Shown here: piece by piece, positions 42,850-51,888 of the stretch
Numbering within the stretch: position 1 is the first letter of the stretch
Layout of the letters: the number at the start of each line of letters is the position of its first letter
NCBI GenBank assembly: GCA_963751665.1
Contig: CAVVVF010000005.1
Span: 120,337 to 184,336 of the forward strand
DNA length: 64,000 nt
Source of the DNA: AC-69 sp963751665
GTDB lineage: Bacteria > Actinomycetota > UBA4738 > HRBIN12
Direction of reading: 5' to 3'
Program-made: the position numbers and the translations under genes
Notes under the pieces: model-generated
Databases searched by the model: none
What the model was told of the DNA's origin: nothing
What the model saw: only the letters and a program-made list of their open reading frames with translations

Positions 42850-44109
42850 TCACGCGCCGCCGGTGACTTCCTGGTAGATCTGCTGGTACAGCTGGTTCAC
42901 GGCCGGTGCAAGCTCCAGCTCCTGGACCCCCAGGGGGAAGTCCTCCTCGGTGATCAGGATGTTCGACAGGTTCTTGGGGACCAGCTCGTCGGCCAGGATC
43001 GACTCAGGCGTGATCGACGTGATGGGCGGCTGGTACCCCTCGTAGGCGTAGTTCACGGCGGCGTTCGAGGGATCCAGCAGGAAGTCGATCATCTTGTGGG
43101 CCAGGACCGGGCTCGTCGCGTCCTTGGGGATGGCGAACACGTCGTTCGTGATGATGCCGGGCTTCTTGCCCGCACCCTTCGGCGGCCACAGGTAGGAGAA
43201 CGCCGTGATGGGCAGGCCCTTCGGAAGGTAGTACTGGTAGTAGGAGACCTGCCCCGACCACGTCTGGTGGACGTCGAACGTCCCGAGCTCGCTGTAGTCG
43301 GTGTGGTCGAACTTCCAGTTCATGGCCGCGACGCCGTCCAGGAGCATCTGCTTGGCCTGGTCCAGGACGCCTGGGTCGGACGTGTTGACGTCGGCCCCCA
43401 TCCGGAGCAGGGCGGCGGCGAGGGTGTCGCGAGAGCCGTTCAGCAGATGGACCTGCCCGGCGTACTTCGGGTCCCACAGGATGTCGTAGGGGTTGTCCAT
43501 GGCCGGGATGTCCTCGCTCACCCGGTCGTTCCGCCACCCGATCCCCGTCGAGTACACGGTGTACGGCGCGGTGAACTGGGCGTCCACGTCGTAGAACGGG
43601 CTCTGGAACACCTTCCACACGTTGGCGAAGTTCGGGATGTAGCTCTTGTTCAGGGGCTGGATCAGGTGGCCGAACCCGAGCTTGCCGACGTTCTCGAGCG
43701 TGACCGAGACGATGAGGTCCCAGTTCGAGCCGGAGGACTGCATCATCTGGACCATCTGCTCCGGGGTGTCGAAGATCGTCCAGTCCACCGAGGTGCCGTA
43801 TTGATCGGAGAACTTGTTGAGGACGAACTTCCGGATGTAGTCGTTGTAGCCCAGGATCTTCAGCGGGCCAGACTCGGGCTGGAGCCCGTCGGCGATCGCC
43901 GGGTTGTCCTGGGTCGGGAGCGTGACCGGCGCATCGGGCCTGGCCAGCTGAAGGGCCGCCGACGGGCTGCCCGCCTGGCTCGGGGTCTTGCTGGAGCAAG
44001 CCGCCAGGAGGGCCGCCAGGCCCGGCGTGGCGATCCCGGCCATGCTCGCGCGGCGCAGGAACTCCCGCCGGCTGAGGGGTCGTCTGCGGTCCCTGGGGTG
44101 CCCGAGCAT
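42850..44109 (-). CDS. potD: PotD-like substrate-binding lipoprotein with Tat signal
   Basis: The N-terminus has a twin-arginine motif (SRREFLRRA) followed by a hydrophobic stretch and lipobox LLAACSS, so it is probably a Tat-exported lipoprotein. The mature protein (GPLKILGYNDYIRKFVLNKF, VLARKMIDFLLDPSNAAV-like VLAHKMIDFLLDPSNAAVNY) is a family-1 extracellular binding protein of the spermidine/putrescine class. 419 residues. It is the first gene of the potDBC unit. Ligand-contact residues cannot be confirmed without a structure-based alignment, so the substrate stays general (polyamine-type). Confidence 0.9.
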   Translation of the reverse strand: MLGHPRDRRRPLSRREFLRRASMAGIATPGLAALLAACSSKTPSQAGSPSAALQLARPDAPVTLPTQDNPAIADGLQPESGPLKILGYNDYIRKFVLNKFSDQYGTSVDWTIFDTPEQMVQMMQSSGSNWDLIVSVTLENVGKLGFGHLIQPLNKSYIPNFANVWKVFQSPFYDVDAQFTAPYTVYSTGIGWRNDRVSEDIPAMDNPYDILWDPKYAGQVHLLNGSRDTLAAALLRMGADVNTSDPGVLDQAKQMLLDGVAAMNWKFDHTDYSELGTFDVHQTWSGQVSYYQYYLPKGLPITAFSYLWPPKGAGKKPGIITNDVFAIPKDATSPVLAHKMIDFLLDPSNAAVNYAYEGYQPPITSITPESILADELVPKNLSNILITEEDFPLGVQELELAPAVNQLYQQIYQEVTGGA

Positions 44110-44273
44110 GCCTCTCCCTCCGCTCCGGTGGCTCGTTCGGGACCGAACGCTACCCCGAACCGCCTCGCCGCGCGAGGCGCTCGCTTGAGGGGCCCAACGC
44201 CAGGCAGCCCAGTCATGGCGCGGCTGGATCTAACGTCCAGCCGGCGGCCGCTCAAGAGGGCGGCAACGCGGCC

Positions 44274-44310
44274 GATACCTTGACAGCTTGATAGGCTGAT
44301 AGCAAGATAA
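44274..44310 (+). promoter_or_regulatory. Five 8-bp iterons overlapping a promoter upstream of the RHH gene
   Basis: GATA-type pentamers start at 44274 (GATAC), 44282 (GACAG), 44290 (GATAG), 44298 (GATAG) and 44306 (GATAA), exactly 8 bases apart. The array overlaps TTGACA at 44280-44285, a consensus -35 hexamer, and a weak -10 candidate around 44303-44309. Ribbon-helix-helix repressors bind short tandem repeats in this way, so this is a likely autoregulatory operator for the gene at 44334. Confidence 0.75.
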
Positions 44311-44333
44311 GGGTCCAAGGAGGTGGAACAGAG

Positions 44334-44597
44334 ATGCCCAGGCGAGTTGACAAGCTGGCGGAGCTGGACGCGAAGACGAGGCTTGAAACCGTGCAGGTCA
44401 ATGTGAGGGTTCCAAAGGAGGTTCACGAGGCCCTCCGGGTGCTCGTGGCCGCGACCGGCCAGCCGGCGAATGAGATAGTCCTCCGTGCTCTCAGGAACTA
44501 CTTGGCTACCGAGGGTCACCGGGCCGCTGTCCGGGCCTTCGCGGAGCAAGCTACGAAGCAATACGCGGTCGCCTTGGACAAGCTCAAGGATCTCTAG
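44334..44597 (+). CDS. Ribbon-helix-helix (CopG/Arc-like) transcriptional regulator or antitoxin
   Basis: ATG 44334 follows CCAAGGAGGTGG. The 87-residue protein has an RHH core: the beta strand VQVNVRVPKEVHEALRVLVA followed by ATGQPANEIVLRALRNYLAT, and a C-terminal helix (AVRAFAEQATKQYAVALDKL). RHH dimers insert the strand into the major groove; members are plasmid-copy regulators, partition proteins or antitoxins. No toxin gene follows: the next 235 bases hold no open frame. The promoter is covered by five 8-bp iterons, fitting self-repression. Base composition is less GC-rich just upstream than in the neighbours, which hints at acquisition. Confidence 0.85.
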   Translation: MPRRVDKLAELDAKTRLETVQVNVRVPKEVHEALRVLVAATGQPANEIVLRALRNYLATEGHRAAVRAFAEQATKQYAVALDKLKDL

Positions 44598-44763
44598 GAC
44601 TGGCCGACATCGGGCTTCTCGAATCGGCGGTCCTCAGGCCCCAGACCTCTGCCTTCGGTCAGGATGCACTTCTACGCTCTGAATGGCTTCCACCTAGCAG
44701 CGGGAGACGGCGACATGTAAGGCTCTGAGCGTCTTCGCCACGGTTGGATTCCTCAGAAGCAAG

Positions 44764-44827
44764 CCCTTGTGGTACAAGACCCTTGTAGTACAAGGCCTTT
44801 GTGGTACAGAGCCCTTGTAGCGTCGCG
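44764..44827. repeat. Four imperfect 16-bp tandem repeats with internal dyads
   Basis: Units CCCTTGTGGTACAAGA (44764), CCCTTGTAGTACAAGG (44780), CCTTTGTGGTACAGAG (44796) and a partial CCCTTGTAG (44812) follow each other without gaps. Units 1 and 2 contain the dyad CTTGT-NGT-ACAAG. They lie between the convergent RHH and membrane-protein genes and look like a repressor or partition-protein binding array. The rest of the 44598-44832 gap contains nothing else I can support. Confidence 0.75.
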
Positions 44828-44832
44828 GCGGC

Positions 44833-45958
44833 CTATCGGGACTGTCTCGGCAGAGGCGAGTCGGCGCGCCGACGCCTCTGCAGCCAGGGGAGGGCGGGCG
44901 GCAGGTAGTGCCCGTCGGGGTACCGGTCCGACGACCAGGGGGCCGGCGGGGCCATGGTCAGCCTGGCCAGCCCGATCAGCGCGGCGTCGTAGTTGACCCG
45001 CCACCCGGCGAAGTCCCGCCAGCACTGGTCGCGGTCGGGCTTCAACGGCACGCCGCCGGCGGCGAGGCGGTCGTAGGCGGCGTCGAACTCTTGGCGCTCG
45101 ATGGAGATGGGATCGGTGGGCGCCGGATCCTCCGGGACCGGGATCCAGAAGAACGCCGCGATGTGCCGCAGGCAGAGATAGCCGGCGCGGATCATGAACT
45201 CGGGCTCGGGGATGCGGGGGACGTCCACGCTGGAGACGTACATCGACGCGGCGTCCAGGATGGCCCCGGCAGAGGTGACCCATGATTCGTCGGGGTGGCC
45301 CGACCGGAAGAAGACCAGCGGGGGGAACGAGGTGTGGGTCTCGTCGACCTCCACGAACCAGTTCTCCCATTCCTGCCACAGGGCCTTCAGGATCTCCATC
45401 CGACCGACGGTCCATGCCAGCTGGATGAGGTAGATGCCCGACGGGGGGCGTCCCGCACGGACCTCCACCTTGGAGACCCCGGCTTCCCTTCGGGAGAACG
45501 CGCCGTACAGGCTGGGCAGGTACGCGATGAACAGGGCGAGCAGGCCGAGGCCGATGGCCGCCTCGGTGAACATGAGCCCGATGGTGGGCAGGTTCCGGCC
45601 CCGGGCGAACCCCAAGGTGAGCAGGGCCGACCCGGACTCGGTGAAGGCGAACGAGAGTGGCCCGTTCCCCAGGGCCCAGTACATCGCGGTGTACCCGATG
45701 AGCACCAGGACGAGCCACAGGGTGAAGAGCGAGAGCAGCGCCACCGGCGCGTAGAAGGCCATCACCGTTGTCGCGGCGGACGAAGTCGTGGCGAGCGTTG
45801 GCGAACAGCCAGAACACCCGGCGAACGGTCACGAACACGAAGCGCGCCAGGTACAGCTGGAGGGCCCGGGGGACCAGGAACAACCGGATGGCCGCGCGGA
45901 TGGTGTAGAGGACGAGCGCCACCCCCACCACGAACGCGACGACCTTCAGGACCTCCAC
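44833..45958 (-). CDS. Polytopic membrane protein of unknown function (frameshift at ~45775)
   Basis: ATG 45958 opens MEVLKVVAFVVGVALVLYTI, a membrane segment; after VTVRRVFWLFANARHDFVRR an extra base at ~45770-45780 shifts the frame to MAFYAPVALLSLFTLWLVLV and the rest, ending at 44833 (~375 residues). Four or so membrane helices lie in the first 170 residues; the C-terminal half is cytoplasmic. Between two of the helices is FTESGSALLTLGFARG, which weakly resembles the pore loop of potassium-type channels (SGSxxxTLGF/Y), but the canonical GYG is absent. I regard the channel idea as a hint only. No operon partner is visible. Confidence 0.7.
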
Positions 45959-46022
45959 GACCGGGCGAGCTTACTCCGGGCGCGGATGGGCGAGTCGCCG
46001 GACCTCAGCGCTGAGGTGGACC

Positions 46023-48084
46023 TCAGCTGGTGAGCTGCGCGGCAAGCTCCTCCGGCTTGCTCACGGGGAGCTTGCACGTGAAGTGCTCGCACACGTAGGC
46101 GGTGGCCAAGCCGTCGACCGGGACCCGGTCCCGGAGCAGCGCCACCTTCTCGCGGGATCGCTCGTCATCCGCCGCCGCCACGGCCAACACGTGGTTGGGA
46201 AGGAACCGCTTCGTGGTGACCTCCGCCGCCAGCGCCCGAGTGTCCTCGCCGTTCGGATCGCCCACGACGGCCACCTCGGGCACGCGTGAGACGTAGAGGT
46301 CGAGCGCCGAGAGCGCGTGACCGAATCCGGTCGGCGCGGTTGCCATGTGGTCGCGGACCACCCGCAGCGCCGACACGCCCGCGCGCTCGTACTCCTGCTC
46401 GCCGGTGAGGAGCGCGAGCCGCTGGAGCACGTCGGCCGCGGCCGAGTTCCCCGACGGCACCGCGTTGTCGAACAACTCCTTCGGCCGGATCACCAGGGCC
46501 TCGGCGTCCGAGCCGGTCTGGAAGAACCCGCCGCGCTCCCGGTCCCAGAACAGCCGGAGCAGGTCGTCGGCGAGCGTCCTGAGCCTCCTCGAACCACCGG
46601 AGCTCGAACGTGGTCTCGTACAGGGTCAGGCAGGCCTCGGCCATCAGCGCGTGGTCGTCCGCGTAGCCGGGCCGTCCAGGCTTGCCGTCCCGCCACGACC
46701 GGAGCAGCCGGCCGGCGTCGTCGCGCAGTCGCGTCAGCACGAAGTCGCGCGGCCTGGACCGCCGCGTCCACGTACCGCGGCTCGCCGAAGGCCCGCCCCG
46801 CCTCGGCCAGGGCCGAGATGGCCAGTCCGTTCCACGCCGCCAGGACCTTGTCGTCGGTCGCCGGGCGGACCCGCTGCTCGCGGATCTCGAACAGCCTGCT
46901 GCGCGCGGCCTCGACGTCGCGTTCGAGCTCGCTGCGGCTCGACCCCGAGTTCCTCGGCAACCGCCGCGACCGGATGCGGACGCCATAGCACGTTCGATCC
47001 CCTCCCAGTTGCCGGACGGCGTCGCCCCGAACGCAGCCGCAACCGCCTCGCCCGCGACCGAGATCAGCTCGTCGTGGGACCACACGAAGAACTTGCCCTC
47101 GACCCCTTCGGAGTCGGCATCCTGCGAGGAGAAGAACCCGCCGTCGGGATGCCGCATCTCGCGGAGCAGGTAGTCGCAGGTCTCGGTGGCCACCCGCCGG
47201 TACCGCTCGTTGCCGCGTGACCTGCCAGGCCCGCGCGTACACCCGGGCGAGCTGGGCGTTGTCGTACAGCATCTTCTCGAAGTGGGGGACGAGCCACATC
47301 GCGTCGGTCGAGTACCGGTGGAAGCCCCCGCCCACCTGGTCGTACATCCCGCCGGCCGCCATCCGATCCAGCGTCGTCTGGAGCATCTCCGGGGCGTCCT
47401 CGTACCCGCGGAGGTGGCAGCGGAGCAGGAACTCCAGGGTCATGGGCTGGGGGAACTTCGGCGCGCCGCCGAACCCGCCCCACCGGTGGTCGAACGAGCG
47501 CCGGAGCCCGCCGAACGCCTCCCGGAGGAGATCGTCCGAGAGCGGCTCCGGCGAGACATCCATCGCCCCGGCCCGGGCGAGCGTGTCCACCACTCGCCGC
47601 CCCTGGGTCTCGCACCTCCTCGCGCTGGTTCGCCCAAGCGTCCGCGATGGCGGAGAGGACCTTACGGAAGGCCGGCAGGCCGTGGCGGTCCTCATTCGGG
47701 AAGTACGTGCCGGCGTAGAACGGCTCGCCCTCCGGCGTGAGGAAGGCGGTCAGGGGCCAGCCACCTCCGCCGGTCATGGCCTGGACGGCGTCCATGTAGA
47801 TGGCGTCGACGTCCGGGCCGTTCCTCCCGGTCCACCTTGATCGAGACGAAGGACGCGTTCATCAGGGCCGCTGTCTCCTCGTCCTCGAAGGACTCCTCCT
47901 CCATGACGTGGCACCAGTGACAGGCGGCGTAGCCGATCGAGACCAGGACCGGCCGGTCCTCCTTCCTGGCCCGCTCGAAGGCCTCCTGGCCCCACGGGTA
48001 CCAGTCCACCGGGTTGTGGGCGTGCTGGAGGAGGTACGGGCTGGTCTCCCCGGCCAGGCGGTTCGTGGGGCGGTTCGTGCTCAT
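46023..48084 (-). CDS. Thioredoxin-domain (DUF255/YyaL, spermatogenesis-associated-20-like) protein, heavily frameshifted
   Basis: ATG 48084 (MSTNRPTNRLAGETSPYLLQ) starts a protein whose coding frame changes about six or seven times before the stop at 46023. In order, the conserved pieces are HNPVDWYPWGQEAF and HWCHVMEEESFED (thioredoxin-like DsbH domain with CxxC-like CHWC), GGGGWPLTAFLTPEGEPFYA, APKFPQPMTLEFLL, GGGFHRYSTDAMWLVPHFEK, HPDGGFFSSQDADSEGVEGK, DDKVLAAWNGLAISALAEAG, PGYADDHALMAEACLTLYET and KELFDNAVPSGNSAAADVLQ. That is the full order of the YyaL family (thioredoxin fold plus an (alpha/alpha)6-barrel), about 685 residues. The function of the family is poorly defined. The density of indels suggests a low-quality stretch. 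Confidence 0.85.
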
Positions 48085-48410
48085 CCCACCCAGTCTGTGC
48101 GTGTCCGGCCCGGTTTCGACCACCCAGCCCGGGGCGGGGGAGGCCGGCTAGTGCTTTCGGCCTATGGACCTCCCCGGCCGATTTGGCTTAGGAAGGATGG
48201 ATGATGCGGGGCGCAACGACTTCCCTACCCGCTCGAATCCTGTCTCTCACCGCAGCGAATCTGTCTCGTCGGCGTGGGCACCTTCGGACTCGGCCTGCAT
48301 ATGGCGGAGGTGGGCGTGTTGGGCGTCACGCCGCAACTGTGTCGCGGATCACGCAAGAGCGGTGCCGACGATCACGGCACCACGTGGATGGGTTGCACGA
48401 GTGTGGCCCC
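48085..48410. other. Intergenic region, no supported gene
   Basis: These 326 bases lie between the divergent YyaL-like and HTH genes. An open frame continues upstream of ATG 48411 but shows no protein-like composition. No clear promoter hexamers, hairpins or RNA genes were recognised. Confidence 0.5.
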
Positions 48411-48879
48411 ATGGCGGTGCACATGATCCTCGAGCCCACCGAGGTACTCGAACTGGAGCGAACGGACGACGCGCCGGCCGCTCTGAACGACCTCCTGGCC
48501 CTGGCGTCATGGCTCGCCGTCAGGTGGAGCGAGCTGGACGAGGAGGTGCGCCCGGCGCTGGTGCGGAGGATCCAGCAGGTGGCCTCGGACCTCGGCCGGC
48601 AGGCCCACGGCAACGGCGCAGGGGCATCCCGGATCAGGTGACGGGCCGGAGGTGCTCAACCGGCTCTTCCTGCTCACCCCCCGGGAGATCGAGGTCCTGC
48701 AGGCGATGGCCGACGGGCACTCCACCGCGAGGATCGCCGACGTTCTGGGGATCAGTACCGGGACCGTCCGGAGCCACGTGAAGAGCCTCCTGGGCAAGCT
48801 GGGACTCCATTCCCGCGTGGAGGCCGTCTCCCTGATCCTGCGGTCCAACGGTCACTCGGGGAGCGCCGAATCCACCTAG
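48411..48879 (+). CDS. LuxR-type HTH regulator, no receiver domain (frameshift at ~48630)
   Basis: ATG 48411 starts MAVHMILEPTEVLELERTDD; a helical segment WSELDEEVRPALVRRIQQVA follows. An extra base in GCAGGGGCATCCC (~48628) shifts the frame; corrected, GSGDGPEVLNRLFLLTPREI leads into a LuxR/NarL helix-turn-helix (EVLQAMADGHSTARIADVLG, STGTVRSHVKSLLGKLGLHS) ending at 48879. About 155 residues. There is no receiver or sensor domain. Its 3' two thirds and the downstream leader recur at 53025-53502. It lies directly upstream of a conserved leader and a secreted-protein gene and may control them. Confidence 0.75.
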
Positions 48880-48990
48880 GCGGTTCCAGGCACGATCCCC
48901 ACAGGTTTTCCACCGCGCCTGCCCCAATTTGGGGATGCGCCCTCATGGCAGGGGCACGAGAATCCGCCTATCGGGCGGTTTCTGTAGCCC
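48509..48990. repeat. ~480-bp direct repeat, copy A (copy B at 53025-53502)
   Basis: The segment from GGCTCGCCGTCAGG through the HTH region and into the leader is repeated with an offset of 4,512-4,516 bases. Identity is very high except at the last ~60 bases of the HTH gene. The two copies flank a ~4.5-kb segment and could recombine. Confidence 0.85.
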
Positions 48991-49236
48991 AAAAGGTCGT
49001 TGCCTGTTGGATGGACGCGAGGGGGCTAGGGATTGGACGTGAGCGTGGCGAACGCTGACCTGCGCGATCTCCATCCCACTGCACGGCTGACCAATGGCGC
49101 AACGGACGCGAGTCGAGGCGTGAGTAAGGGGTGATGCCGATCGTCGAATGAACGCTTCAACCGGGAATGCGGCACGGATTGCGGATGCCCGCAAGAACCT
49201 CCCGGAACGATTCCCCAGTTCGAGGAGGCTTGAGAT
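48909..49236 (+). promoter_or_regulatory. Conserved leader upstream of the first tagged secreted-protein gene
   Basis: A gap-free 82-base core (48909-48990) matches 53421-53502 with only four differences. It contains TGCCCC (48920-48925) pairing with GGGGCA (48951-48956), a palindromic CCCCAATTTGGGG, and a second stem GCCT-ATC-GGGC. Weaker islands (TGCCCGCAAGA, CAGTTCGAGGAGG) continue to the start codon. It may be a structured 5' UTR or a multi-site operator. It does not match a riboswitch consensus that I know. Confidence 0.6.
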
Positions 49237-51047
49237 ATGCAAAGAAGGAGTAAGCGGTCCCACCGTCGAAGCCTCGAGTCGCATCTGGCGGCCGTCGACG
49301 CGCGGATCTTCGGATCTCCGGGACCACCACGATTCAATCGAAGTCCACGATCAGGAGGTTCACGTATGGTACGAATCCTCGGTTCTACAGGAAGTCGGCG
49401 ACGGCGCCGCTACCAGCTCGCGGCGCTCTTCGCGGTAGTCGCGCTGCTGGCTTTGATCGCCGTACCGGCGTCCGCTGTCCTGCCCGGCAGCCCGAGCAAG
49501 TTCGAGTCGGGCAACGACCCCACGCTCGGGCTCGGGAACATGATCGTCGACAACCTTCCTGTCCCCCCCGCCGCCCCCCACACAGACTGGATCAGCACCA
49601 GCGTAACGGGGAGCCCGAACTACTTCACCGGCCCGGACGCGGCGGCCGTCAACAGCGACGACTCGTTCACGCCGGGGCAGAAGCAGGACACGACCTGTCC
49701 GACGGTCGAGGGTCACAAGAACCCGCCGAAGGACGACTTCACCAACGTCGCCTCCTTCTTCGAGGTGGCGTCGAACGGTGACGTGTACCTCTACGGCGCG
49801 ACCATCAGGTACGCCGCGAACGGGAACGCGAGCGAGAACATCGAGCTGAAGCAGAGCTCGGTCCTGTGCCCGGGGCAGCCCACCGGCGGCCTCACCGTAC
49901 GGACCGCTAACGACAAGATGATCGCGATCGACTACCTGGGCGGCGGCAAGGCAGTGCAGTTCCACGTGCTGACGTGGGTCACGAGCGGGGCCTGCAACGT
50001 CGGGAACGATCTTCCCCCGTGCTGGGGCGCGACCGTCCTCACCCTCGACCCGACCGTCGCCGAGGGCGGGGTCAACACGACCGCCATCACAGCGGCGCAA
50101 AACCCGATCAGCGGCGTGCCACTCGTTGCCGGGCAGTTCGCGGAGTTCGGCGTCAACCTCACCGCTGCGGGAATCATCCCACCGGGGTCGTGCGCCGGGT
50201 TCGCCCAGACGGTGTGGGAGTCCCGGTCGTCGGGAAGCAGCTTCGTCTCCTCGACCAAGGACATCGTGATCGAGAACAAGACGATCAGCAGCTGTGCTTC
50301 GGTCAGCGTGAGGAAGGTCGGAAACGACGGCGGCTCGCAAGCGGGCGTGATCTTCACGCTCTACAACGGGCCGGACATTACCGGAACTGTCGTGGGTACC
50401 TGTACGGTCAACGCGGCCGGCGACTGCCTGCCCGTCATTCACCGGCTTGAACCCGGGTCAGTACACGATCGACGAGACGAACACGCCGAGCGGCTACACG
50501 AAGGACGCGACCCTGCCCTTCACGTTCACGCTCGCGCAAAGTCAGAACCTGACCCTGACGTTCACGGACATCGCTCAGAACGGTGCGATCAAGGTCACGA
50601 AGACCTACAAGCACGCTGCCTCTGGGGCGGGCGACCACCCGCAGTCGGGAGTGGACTTCACGGTCAACGGCGTCACCAAGACCACCGACGCGAACGGTGA
50701 GGCCTGCTTCGACGGACTCCCGCAGGCCACGTACACGGTCCACGAGACCGTTCCGGCCGGTTACGCGCGATGCGGACGACAAGCAGGTGACGGTCGACAA
50801 CGCCGCGAAGTGCAGCGACGCCACGTACGTCGGCGAGACGGTGAGCTTCCACAACACCCCGCTCACCGATCTCACGATCAAGGCCACGTGACAGGTCGCC
50901 GGTGGGACGATGTCCACGATAACCTGCGTGGATTCCCTCGCCAGCAACATCGGCAACTCACCCCAGGGTCCCAGTGACCCGGCCCAGGTCGACGCCAACG
51001 ACTTGGAGCCCGGCACCTACACGTGCACGGTGTTGATCGATCCGTAG
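49237..51047 (+). CDS. Secreted protein with Cna-B/SpaA-like repeats (two frameshifts and one in-frame TGA)
   Basis: ATG 49237 (MQRRSKRSHRRSLESHLAAV) opens with a short tag ending DARIFG; a second start with its own AGGAGG is ATG 49366, giving a signal peptide (LAALFAVVALLALIAVPASA). The mature part has a ~280-residue region (GLGNMIVDNLPVPPAAPHTD, VLTWVTSGACNVGNDLPPCW) followed by SpaA/Cna-B-like beta domains (VSVRKVGNDGGSQAGVIFTL; GLNPGQYTIDETNTPSGYT; AIKVTKTYKHAASGAGDH). Frame changes lie at ~50445 and ~50765. At 50889-50891 a TGA interrupts DLTIKAT, but the same frame stays protein-like (QVAGGTMSTITCVDSLASNI) to TAG 51045-51047. There is no LPXTG motif. It is probably a surface or pilin-like protein. 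Confidence 0.8.
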
Positions 51048-51093
51048 AGACGACTAACGAGAGATCGCGAGTCCGCGATAGGAGCGGACACCA

Positions 51094-51125
51094 GGACGGG
51101 GGCCGGCTCAAGCCGGCCCCCGTCC
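51094..51125. terminator. Bidirectional GC-rich terminator hairpin
   Basis: Perfect 15-bp arms GGACGGGGGCCGGCT (51094-51108) and AGCCGGCCCCCGTCC (51111-51125) around a 2-base gap lie between two convergent genes (stops at 51047 and 51145). Such a stem should end transcription from both sides even without a long U-tract. Confidence 0.85.
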
Positions 51126-51144
51126 TCGTACCGGAACTCGTCGA

Positions 51145-51888
51145 TCAGTTGACGGTGAAGGTGGCCGTCTGGGTGGCGACGTTCCCCATCCAGTCGGTCG
51201 ACGTGTAGGTCGCCGTGTGCTGTCCGCGGACGCGCCGGAGCGACCACTTGTACGACAGCTGGCACTCGTACGAGACGTTGTCGCAGAGTTTCGACCCGAC
51301 CGAGACGCCGTCGATGGAGAGGTCGAGCTTCTTGACCGCGTGGTCGTCACTGGATGCGAACCCGACGTACGCGGAGCGGCCGCTGAGCGCACCTCCGTCC
51401 GACGGGTTGGTCCAGTAGATCTTCGGCGCGACGGTGTCGGACGAGTAGACCTTGTACGAGCTGGTCGCAGCCGGACTCGAAGTCCCCGCCCGCTCGACCG
51501 TTGCGGTCAGCGGGTAGTCACCGTCGGCGGCCGTCGTGGGCGAGGTGACATACGCCCACACGTAGCCACTGGACGCCGAGTTGAGCGTGATCGTGCTCGA
51601 CGGCATCGAGACGGAGAACCCGTCCGGCGCGGACAACGTGACGACGAAGCTCGACGATCCGCAGCCGACATCGTAGTTGAGGACGTCGATCGCGTACGTG
51701 AGCTGCTGGCCCGGGAGCCCCCACGACCCGGGAGCTCCCCACGCCCAGGTGTTGTCGATCGAGGCTCGCGGCGCGTTCGATGTGCACCCCGATGGCGAGT
51801 TTCCGGCCACCGCGGCGCCGGTGGCGACCGTGGCAAGGATCGCTGCGATCGCCAGCACGATGACGAACGTCCGGGTGGTTCCCTTCAT
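51145..51888 (-). CDS. Secreted protein with Ig-like/NEW3-type beta domains
   Basis: ATG 51888 follows GAGGGGGGC and opens MKGTTRTFVIVLAIAAILAT, a signal peptide ending AVAGNSP. The 247-residue product has a COG1470/NEW3-like domain (GQQLTYAIDVLNYDVGCGSS, TADGDYPLTATVERAG-like AADGDYPLTATVERAG) and an Ig-like C-terminal domain (KIYWTNPSDGGALSGRSAYV, HTATYTSTDWMGNVATQTAT). Both types usually occur in surface or polysaccharide-associated proteins. The same frame stays open upstream to ATG 52191, which has a strong AGGAGGAGAAG; a 348-residue form with a long N-terminal extension (MKARVSEPLAASPFFYGPPD) is therefore possible, similar in layout to the tagged proteins next door. Confidence 0.78.
   Translation of the reverse strand: MKGTTRTFVIVLAIAAILATVATGAAVAGNSPSGCTSNAPRASIDNTWAWGAPGSWGLPGQQLTYAIDVLNYDVGCGSSSFVVTLSAPDGFSVSMPSSTITLNSASSGYVWAYVTSPTTAADGDYPLTATVERAGTSSPAATSSYKVYSSDTVAPKIYWTNPSDGGALSGRSAYVGFASSDDHAVKKLDLSIDGVSVGSKLCDNVSYECQLSYKWSLRRVRGQHTATYTSTDWMGNVATQTATFTVN

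Noticed and set aside
45660..45780. Potassium-channel pore loop in the membrane protein
   Set aside because: ESGSALLTLGF is only weakly similar and lacks GYG; kept as a remark, not a call.
48909..48990. Cyclic-di-GMP (GEMM-I) or ydaO-type riboswitch
   Set aside because: The invariant strings of those classes (for example GGACGCAAAGCC) are missing; only generic stems are seen, so I report it as an unassigned conserved leader.
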